Below are positions 57,184-64,000 of a DNA stretch of 64,000 nt, in pieces (position 1 is the first letter of the stretch; each line of letters begins with the position of its first letter). Location: positions 1 to 64,000 of the IMG/VR virus record IMGVR_UViG_3300042402_007915. The stretch is one strand, 5' to 3'. The notes under the pieces are model-generated. The model searched no databases and was not told where the DNA came from. It saw only the letters and a program-made list of their open reading frames with translations. This DNA comes from a virus. The translations under genes and the position numbers were made by a program.

Positions 57184-60100
57184 TGGCATTTGAATCGTTT
57201 AGGGGCCCAGACATTTGGAGCAGTGAAGAGGCTCCGAACTCAAATGCAAACCTGTACAACTCGGGACAGTTCGCCGTTGCTGCAGCAGTAGCCGGTGGGG
57301 GTCTTTACGCTGGGTACAAGTTTAACAATAACTCGATGTACCCAATGATTGAAGGTGCGTCAGATAAGTTTAGACGTATTGGTAACCTGACCCCCTTTCA
57401 GCTTGCGAACACTTTCCGTATCCCTGAGTTTTTGTCTTTCTTTACGTCAGCCCAGTACAAGAATCGGGTCCTAAATCTAAGTGGCAACGCTTCTCCTGTT
57501 TCAGGAGTAATTGAGTGGGGTCGTGATGCTCTACAGAACGAAGACACTGCCGATTACATTTCTAGTATTACCGGGAGAAGTAGGAATGAGTTGGCGGCTC
57601 TTGGGTTCGAGCCCACTCGTATCAAGAATCTTGTTGGTGCTGACAACGCCAAACTGTCTTGGGAAGCAACCGGTGCAGGCAGAGGACGGCTCTCGTTTGT
57701 TCAGAGCCTAAGTGGTGTAGAAAGTCGGGCTCTTCTTTCTGAGGACATTGCTGTCGGTGCTTTCTCTCATGAGGTTAATGCTGCTGCTGGCGGGCACAAG
57801 GGAGAAGTAAACAAGCTAACCGAAGGAATGATGCGGGCGGCTGGCGTTGGGGAACGAACCGACGACTCCGTCAACAAGATCCTAAGAAGTTATACCGCCT
57901 CTGGAAGTACTGCACCCTCGTTTATGCCAGTACCGTCCATGTTGGGAAGGCTTGATAGCTTTGAGGACCTAGCACGACGCAGTACGATCCTTCGAGGTAT
58001 CTACTCGTTCTCTGCAAACCGCTTTAATGAGCTTATGGAAACGTTCGTCGACACTATGGGCGGCGACAAGACCAAAGAGTTCATGCGGAATGTTTTGGGT
58101 GTTAATCCTAAAGTCAAAGGCGGTACCGCAAGCTCTCTTATAGCTCGTTATGCGGGTAGAGCAGCAGCTTTTGGAGGAGCTGTTCTTGCCGTTGACCAGC
58201 TCGATTGGTTTAGGCGTCAGCACTCCTTCGGCCAAGTCTTTTCCTCTGGGGTAATGTCTGCAGGCTTTGCCTATGCCGCCCAAAAGATGGGCCATACTAG
58301 AGTCGCCAAGTATGGGGCCGCTGCTACTTTCTTGGGTCAGTTGATCCTTCCCGGTTTTGATGAAGGTGTTGTACCTGGAGTAGCAAGTAGTCTTGCGTCC
58401 TTGGACGTAATAAGAGGCTCGCCCCTTAACCCAATGACCCACTACAGAAGGGCGGTGGAAGGTCTGCTCCCCGGATTTACTGGGTTTGAGTTTACTGCGC
58501 TTACAGGTGCAGCTGCCCTTCTTGCAACTTCTATTCGGTCTCCAATTAGCGGACAGACCTTAGCGGAGAAAATCTTCTCAAAGTACGGAAACATTGTAGG
58601 TGTCGGACATGGAAATATCGACAACTACTATGGCGTAAACAAAGAAGCTCTCAGCCCAAGAGATATCTACTGGAACAAGGTGTCAGAAGCTGTTGACCAG
58701 AAGGTAGGCGCTCCTATTGGAATGGAAAGAAGGACGCTAAAAGAACGAGCTCTGTTATTTAACCGGTTCGAAAAGCTGTTTGGTGCGGACGCAGACTTTA
58801 CTGCCAACTCACTATTCCAAGCAGCAGAGACCGAACACAAAGAGTTGATGCGGAACTCTTTCACTACTTCTGGTGGCATTAACAACCGAATGGTTGAAGC
58901 CTTACGTGGAGTCGCAAGCAAATACCAAGGTCAAGGCTTGGGCAAGAAAGTAATGATGAACGTAGAAGGGTTTGGCGTTCAGTTACTGTATTCGGTGTTT
59001 GGCGCGGACGCTTCTTACAACAAGGACATTAGATCTGCGATCAAAGGTTTGGGTTTTAAGGGACCGGTTGGTTCGTTTGGTAAGCTCCTGACCGTTGCTG
59101 GTGCAGGTATGGCCGCCCATTCTATTCTCTCGGGTAACCTGCTTGGTTCATTAGCAGGCTCTGAAGAGCTGTCTAGAATCTATTCAGGTGAACAGTTAGT
59201 TGAGGTGAAGAGTTCTAGGGCCTGGGAAGCTGGTGGTACTCCTTTTGAGGGAGGTGAAACTTCTTACTTCAGACCACACCAGTTAGCGTTGATGAGGAGT
59301 AGGGCAAGAGAGAAGGCGGTTTGGGGTGAGAATGAAGACGAGATTTCGCCTCTGAAGAAGTTCTTCATTAAGAACTTCACTTATGACCTCGAGAGAATGA
59401 ATTACTACAGGCGGCCTTATCAGATGACAGGGTCTGCATTCCAAGACGTCCCTATTGTTGGTGATATCTTGGCAGGCTCTGTTGGGCAGTTAATCAAGCG
59501 CGCAAGGCCGATGCATTTGGGTGAGTGGGTTCGTGAGGGCGAGTCCGGTTTGGAGTACGCCTCTTTGTTCAAGGGGGCAAAGGCCGAGCCGGCTTATGCG
59601 CTTGGGGCGCCTAAGCCTGGCGCTCCTGTCAGTCCGTTTGCAGCCGGTGAAATTGCCAAGCAGATGGTGTACCAGTTTAGAGAAATTGAAGGTATGACGG
59701 GATGGGCCAAGAACATCATCCAGCAGACGCTCACGGGTTCAGCTCAATGGGAGAACCCGGCTCAGTCTATTGCAACCTCAAACGAGATGGACTCGACAAA
59801 GCGTAACTTCTGGGAGATGAACTTAGGAGGCGCACTCTTCAGCAACGAAATCATGCGCCGTATCCTTCCTCCAGACAGACAGGGGTTAGTAAAACAAAAC
59901 GCAATTCGTAACGACATGCCTTACTGGTTGCCAGATAAATTCCACTATGGCGATCCATTCACACAGGTTGAATGGGGAGACGCAAGACTTCCAGGTGCAG
60001 GTTACGAGGCACTACATCCAGAACTAAGGGGAATGGACCCTAACGACTACCCACTAATTGCAAGGTACGCAATCTTGGGAGACGTAGCACCTACTTCATA

Positions 60101-61280
60101 CGAGTTTAACAAAACCCAAAGAGAGGTTTATAAGAAACGGTACGAAGGTGGTTACAACAAAGAGCAAGAGGTACTGATTGATACTGTAGCGGCTAATGCA
60201 GCATCAGTAATCTCAAAGCTGGATTTCAGAAGGAATGACCCTAACGCGTATAACACGGCACTGACACCGATAACAGGCGGCCTCTTCCATTCTCTCCTCT
60301 CGGTAGCAAGAGAAGTAGCAGCACCTGCTGAGTACTTATTCCCAATGGGTTTCCGCCCAATGCAGAAACTTACTGGACAACTAAGAACCCCAATTGAAGA
60401 GTACGAACACAGAAGAATGTACGGAACAAATATGGCCTTCTGGGATAAGCCAATCCGAGACTGGTTCCGTCCTGCTGCTTACAGTGCTGCTCACCTTGCG
60501 GGCTTTGATGGGAAGCCTGGCTGGAGAACAGAAGCAGATGCGGCGTCTCAAAGATTCGACCAAATTGAATTTGTAAAGTGGATGCGTCTTGCACAGACAG
60601 CTAAAGAAAATGGTCTCAAGAATGAAGAGAACCAATACCTCTGGGCTGCTCAGCAGACCCGCGCAGGAGTAAACCCTCAAGGCTCCCCCCTTGCCATTTA
60701 CTGGGCTCTCCCTGCCGAGGACAGAGCCTTTATGGACGCGTTCGCAAGGGCTGCACCTACTGAGAGGGGACGTATCCTAGAAATGGTTCCTAAGGACCAG
60801 CAGCACCTCTACAAGGCCTTGTGGAGTCGACTCGACAGTGGAGATCCAACAGTCCAGTACCCGACAAGTGCCAAGGTAGACGGCTTAGCCTTAGCACAAA
60901 AAGCAGCAGTCCTCGAGCAACAAATAGCTATGCCCAAAGAAGACTGGATTGGCTGGAATCAAGAAGTGGATATTTCAGACATTAAAGTACGCTATGCTCA
61001 AAACCATGCACTTGATCTTCAAGACTATGGCATGTGGGACAAGCAGCTTAAAAAGTCTTATAACCAGTCCTTTCTTGATGGAGCTGAACTAGAAGTGCCT
61101 GTGCCAAGTGCAATCATGGCGCAAGAGATTCGAAACAGCCTTTCATCAATGGGGGGGCCGCTAAATTCGAACTATACAGTCAATACCACGTACGGTATGT
61201 CTAGGGCAAAGATTGCTGTTAACGATGACAGAGAAGGCGCTATTCAAAGGTTAAGAAGGGAGGCTAACTATGGGCTTTGA
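57183..61280 (+). CDS. Tape-measure-position protein, 1365 aa, with hydrophobic segments
   Basis: GTG start right after GGGAGGTAGGTA, overlapping the preceding stop by one base. Gly/Ala-rich hydrophobic stretches occur at about residues 28-45, 320-400 (AAAFGGAVLAVDQLDWF, then GAAATFLGQLILPGF), 430-455 and 620-665. The remainder is helical with many charged residues. Position directly after chaperone candidates and a length of 1365 residues fit a tail tape measure (or a combined tape/ejection protein), but the repetitive coiled coil usual for tape measures is weak. Confidence 0.55.
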   Translation: MAFESFRGPDIWSSEEAPNSNANLYNSGQFAVAAAVAGGGLYAGYKFNNNSMYPMIEGASDKFRRIGNLTPFQLANTFRIPEFLSFFTSAQYKNRVLNLSGNASPVSGVIEWGRDALQNEDTADYISSITGRSRNELAALGFEPTRIKNLVGADNAKLSWEATGAGRGRLSFVQSLSGVESRALLSEDIAVGAFSHEVNAAAGGHKGEVNKLTEGMMRAAGVGERTDDSVNKILRSYTASGSTAPSFMPVPSMLGRLDSFEDLARRSTILRGIYSFSANRFNELMETFVDTMGGDKTKEFMRNVLGVNPKVKGGTASSLIARYAGRAAAFGGAVLAVDQLDWFRRQHSFGQVFSSGVMSAGFAYAAQKMGHTRVAKYGAAATFLGQLILPGFDEGVVPGVASSLASLDVIRGSPLNPMTHYRRAVEGLLPGFTGFEFTALTGAAALLATSIRSPISGQTLAEKIFSKYGNIVGVGHGNIDNYYGVNKEALSPRDIYWNKVSEAVDQKVGAPIGMERRTLKERALLFNRFEKLFGADADFTANSLFQAAETEHKELMRNSFTTSGGINNRMVEALRGVASKYQGQGLGKKVMMNVEGFGVQLLYSVFGADASYNKDIRSAIKGLGFKGPVGSFGKLLTVAGAGMAAHSILSGNLLGSLAGSEELSRIYSGEQLVEVKSSRAWEAGGTPFEGGETSYFRPHQLALMRSRAREKAVWGENEDEISPLKKFFIKNFTYDLERMNYYRRPYQMTGSAFQDVPIVGDILAGSVGQLIKRARPMHLGEWVREGESGLEYASLFKGAKAEPAYALGAPKPGAPVSPFAAGEIAKQMVYQFREIEGMTGWAKNIIQQTLTGSAQWENPAQSIATSNEMDSTKRNFWEMNLGGALFSNEIMRRILPPDRQGLVKQNAIRNDMPYWLPDKFHYGDPFTQVEWGDARLPGAGYEALHPELRGMDPNDYPLIARYAILGDVAPTSYEFNKTQREVYKKRYEGGYNKEQEVLIDTVAANAASVISKLDFRRNDPNAYNTALTPITGGLFHSLLSVAREVAAPAEYLFPMGFRPMQKLTGQLRTPIEEYEHRRMYGTNMAFWDKPIRDWFRPAAYSAAHLAGFDGKPGWRTEADAASQRFDQIEFVKWMRLAQTAKENGLKNEENQYLWAAQQTRAGVNPQGSPLAIYWALPAEDRAFMDAFARAAPTERGRILEMVPKDQQHLYKALWSRLDSGDPTVQYPTSAKVDGLALAQKAAVLEQQIAMPKEDWIGWNQEVDISDIKVRYAQNHALDLQDYGMWDKQLKKSYNQSFLDGAELEVPVPSAIMAQEIRNSLSSMGGPLNSNYTVNTTYGMSRAKIAVNDDREGAIQRLRREANYGL

Positions 61281-64000
61281 TCCATTCACAAGAATGCAAG
61301 AGAAGAAGGAAAGGACTACAGACGGCTTTGCGGTCGCCGCTAGTCTTGCGCCTGCTGTGGGCGTGGCAAGCTATCTTTGGAAGCAGCAAGTGAAGAACGG
61401 CCCCATTAATCCTGTCTCCTCTCTAGGTCTGAAGAATGACACTTCTGACTTCGGTAGAGAACTTGGTAAGGCCCTAAAGCCAAAAGAAAAAAAGGAAGCA
61501 GCAATAAAGGCCTTCCTGGAAGGAGATGCTTTTGCCAAGGTAGTTAGTAAAGCCCAAGACAGAAGAGCCTTAATTCAGTCTGTACTGATTGGACTGGACG
61601 CTGATGAGCTTGGAGTCGACAAGGGAGCCCTTGCTGACCTAAAGGACAAACTTCTTAAAATCGGTGAATTGGACCAAGACGACCTTGCCGATGACCTGAT
61701 TCGTCCTCTCAGGGAGGTCATTGATACGCTTAACACCTCTGGTAACGATTCCATGAGGAGTAAAGTGGCCGAGAACTTCCAGGAGCTAAAAGCGTTCAAG
61801 AAGAAGATTGTTCCGGCCAAGCCTTTTGGCAGTCGTCCCTCTTCGACGAGTTTCAGGGTGCTGGATCAAAGCGCTCTAACTAACTTTGACACCTTCAGGA
61901 CTCAAGTTAGGTCTGCCGGTGCAAACGCAGGAGACGAAGAGCTTTCAAGAATCTTCAATGACCAAGTTGGAAGCATTAAACGGTTTATCGGTACGAATCT
62001 CGATAATGCTCAGCTAGTCGTTGTCGACGCTGCAGCTGGTGTTAAGTCACTAAACCTTAGAATCATGCAGGGTACTAAGGGGAACATGAGACCGGTTATG
62101 AACCTGCCAGTAGCGTTCAACCTCGGCAACACCGATGCGTCGATGCCTAACATCACAAGAATGGGGCGTGACTTTGCTACAGGGTACTTTGTTCCGCAAG
62201 GCGTTATCGACACAAGAGAAATCTTGCATCAGCTTAAGGAGGGAAAGATCACTCCGGGTAACGTAAAGGGTGTTCAGTCGAATATGAAAAGCTTCGGCAG
62301 CTATGCTCTTGGCTTACTAGAAGAACACTTTGAAATGACCCCGAGTGGAAGACTGAAGTCTCGACTTGGCACCACCAACAAAAAAGCACAGTCTGAAATG
62401 TTTGCAGTGCTAAATGCGAACATGGAGAACATGCCTAGGTCTCTGTCTGCGACTCTAGAATCGAATGAAGCTCAGGCCGAATACCAGTCTCATGTTAAAA
62501 AGCGTGCTGGTGCTAAACACAAGACTGTTTTGCTGACTCATGGTGAAGCTCTTACAGATGCTGACTTCAACTATGTGCATACTTCCTTGATTGGTGGAGA
62601 TTCTCCTTTTGACCCTGGTGTTGGTGCTTCTCGTTTGCAGAACATAATTGGTGGTCGCAAGTTTGGTTTGCTTCAGTTGTCGAGTCATTCTGTTCATAGT
62701 CGTTACAGATTGCCGTTTAAGGTGTCGCGTAAAGACGCGCCACTTATTGCTCGACAGGAGCAGGTAGAAGGTCGTATTGGTCAGTTCATTGCTCGAGGTG
62801 GAAAGGAAAACAATCCGACTATCAGAGGCGGACTGACTCTGGGAGAAGAGACAGCCTCTCCTATCCTTGAGGGAATGACGGGACACAAGAACGTACTTGT
62901 TGCAGTTGACGTCACAATGGGAAAAGGAAAGGGCGCTTATTCTGCGGCAGAAAATGAAGGTCAGTACTTTGTTCCAAAGAACAAAGGAGCAGGTCTTGGT
63001 GCCTACATCACAGAGAGCACAATCCCGCTACTCGACCCCGAAGAACACAAGCTTATGTCTTCAGAGCTACTCGAACAATTAAAGGCAGATTTCGAGGCAG
63101 GAAAGCCGCCGCGTTATTTCACGCTTGAAGAGATCGGCAAGCTTAACGGATATCTTGGTCACTCAACGCTTGGTAACAGGACTGTAAGGATTGATCCTCG
63201 TATGCTCGGCGCGTATATGGGTATTGCAGAGACAACAAGTGCTTCTGGAAAGAAGCAAATTCACCTGACATCTCGAGCTGTTAGAAAGGCTAGCGCAGGC
63301 AAAGTCTTCTCCACCTCGACAGTAAAAGGAACTTATAGAGCAACGAGAACTGCTTCTATCCGGCGAGATCTATCTACTTATGGTAGGACTAACTTGGTAG
63401 ACGGAAGACTTGTCAGAGAAGACGTATTCGACCGCATTCTCACTGACGTAAGTGGTGTAAAAAGCGGAGCCGGCCTAAACATCAAGGGTTCGTTTATCAC
63501 GGGCTCTGGAGACGTGCTGAAGAAGTCTGCTGCAAACAGGGCCAACTTCCTATTGACCTCCGCCGCTGTCTCTCTAGGTCAAAAGCACTCCAACCTCCTT
63601 CATGAAATGACTGGTAAAGTAAGCAGCTCGGAAGAACACTCCAGTTACCTGTTTAACAAGATTGCCACAGCTTTCGAAGCGGGACAAATCTCGGAAAGCC
63701 AAGCAGCCAATAGCTTATCTCTACCTTGGTGGGGAGGAGGCAGAGGAACAGGTAAAGGCGCTTACGCTCCGGAAATGAAGTCTATCGCAGATGAAATGCT
63801 TAAGCGTTCGCAAGAGACTACAGAGCAAGGAAAGAAGTGGGCTGCCCTGCTTGAGCTAACAGAAAAAGGACTTCAGGTAGGTGTGGATACTGTCACGCAG
63901 GGTACGGGACACGGAGATTACGGACTGGGTCGCGCATCTATTGAACCGAGAGCAATCGGGTTCATTCGCATGTCTCTCCAGGACATGGGTTTTGACAGCA
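61270..64000 (+). CDS. Partial large virion-type protein, open at the right edge
   Basis: At least 910 codons with no stop; ATG at 61270 overlaps the previous gene's last codons by 11 bases. Starts MGFDPFTRMQEKKER, then a hydrophobic stretch (FAVAASLAPAVGVASYLW) and a long mixed protein with Gly-rich turns (GTGKGAYAPEMKS, GTGHGDYGLG). Likely a tail or ejection protein continuing past the window. No enzyme motif was certain in the visible part. Confidence 0.72.
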   Translation, partial: MGFDPFTRMQEKKERTTDGFAVAASLAPAVGVASYLWKQQVKNGPINPVSSLGLKNDTSDFGRELGKALKPKEKKEAAIKAFLEGDAFAKVVSKAQDRRALIQSVLIGLDADELGVDKGALADLKDKLLKIGELDQDDLADDLIRPLREVIDTLNTSGNDSMRSKVAENFQELKAFKKKIVPAKPFGSRPSSTSFRVLDQSALTNFDTFRTQVRSAGANAGDEELSRIFNDQVGSIKRFIGTNLDNAQLVVVDAAAGVKSLNLRIMQGTKGNMRPVMNLPVAFNLGNTDASMPNITRMGRDFATGYFVPQGVIDTREILHQLKEGKITPGNVKGVQSNMKSFGSYALGLLEEHFEMTPSGRLKSRLGTTNKKAQSEMFAVLNANMENMPRSLSATLESNEAQAEYQSHVKKRAGAKHKTVLLTHGEALTDADFNYVHTSLIGGDSPFDPGVGASRLQNIIGGRKFGLLQLSSHSVHSRYRLPFKVSRKDAPLIARQEQVEGRIGQFIARGGKENNPTIRGGLTLGEETASPILEGMTGHKNVLVAVDVTMGKGKGAYSAAENEGQYFVPKNKGAGLGAYITESTIPLLDPEEHKLMSSELLEQLKADFEAGKPPRYFTLEEIGKLNGYLGHSTLGNRTVRIDPRMLGAYMGIAETTSASGKKQIHLTSRAVRKASAGKVFSTSTVKGTYRATRTASIRRDLSTYGRTNLVDGRLVREDVFDRILTDVSGVKSGAGLNIKGSFITGSGDVLKKSAANRANFLLTSAAVSLGQKHSNLLHEMTGKVSSSEEHSSYLFNKIATAFEAGQISESQAANSLSLPWWGGGRGTGKGAYAPEMKSIADEMLKRSQETTEQGKKWAALLELTEKGLQVGVDTVTQGTGHGDYGLGRASIEPRAIGFIRMSLQDMGFDS

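Overview
The window looks like part of a large, strictly lytic-looking tailed bacteriophage genome with a contractile tail (myovirus-type). Evidence: a large terminase with intact ATPase and nuclease motifs, portal, prohead protease/scaffold, major capsid protein, tail sheath, three tube-like proteins, two chaperone-position genes and a very long tape-measure-position gene, all on the + strand. There is no integrase, transposase, rRNA, CRISPR array or recognisable tRNA. Strong AGGAGG-type ribosome binding sites and factor-independent terminators point to a bacterial host, which I cannot name.

Layout. (1) 1-28.8 kb, all on the - strand: many small genes. 1-11 kb holds overlapping operons of unknown genes plus an AlkB-like dioxygenase, a macrodomain protein of the DarG/TARG1 type, a NADAR-like protein, small membrane proteins and zinc-ribbon proteins. 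11-18.4 kb holds single-gene transcription units, several GC-rich, separated by structured non-coding DNA, an iteron cluster and a repeated ~28 bp element present in both orientations. 18.8-23.0 kb encodes a 1389-residue protein with the DxDGD motif of two-barrel RNA polymerases, probably the phage's own transcriptase. 23-28.8 kb is a run of single-gene cassettes, each with its own terminator. (2) 28.8-29.27 kb: the switch region between the two strands, with three AT-rich repeats. (3) 29.27-64 kb, + strand: virion genes in the order possible small terminase, thermonuclease-domain virion protein, membrane-like glycine-rich proteins, large terminase, portal, protease/scaffold, capsid proteins, Ig-like and neck proteins, sheath, tube paralogs, chaperones, tape-measure candidate, and an open reading frame running off the right end.

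How the parts may work together (inference): the polymerase may read the repeated element, which commonly lies between a terminator and a leader carrying a UUCG-loop hairpin and strong ribosome binding site. The AlkB-like, macrodomain and NADAR-like proteins could reverse chemical marks placed on phage nucleic acid by host defence. Four small early proteins end in tails resembling the C-terminal tip of bacterial single-stranded-DNA-binding protein, a possible way to divert host replication and repair enzymes. At least four intergenic segments look like structured non-coding RNAs rather than genes.
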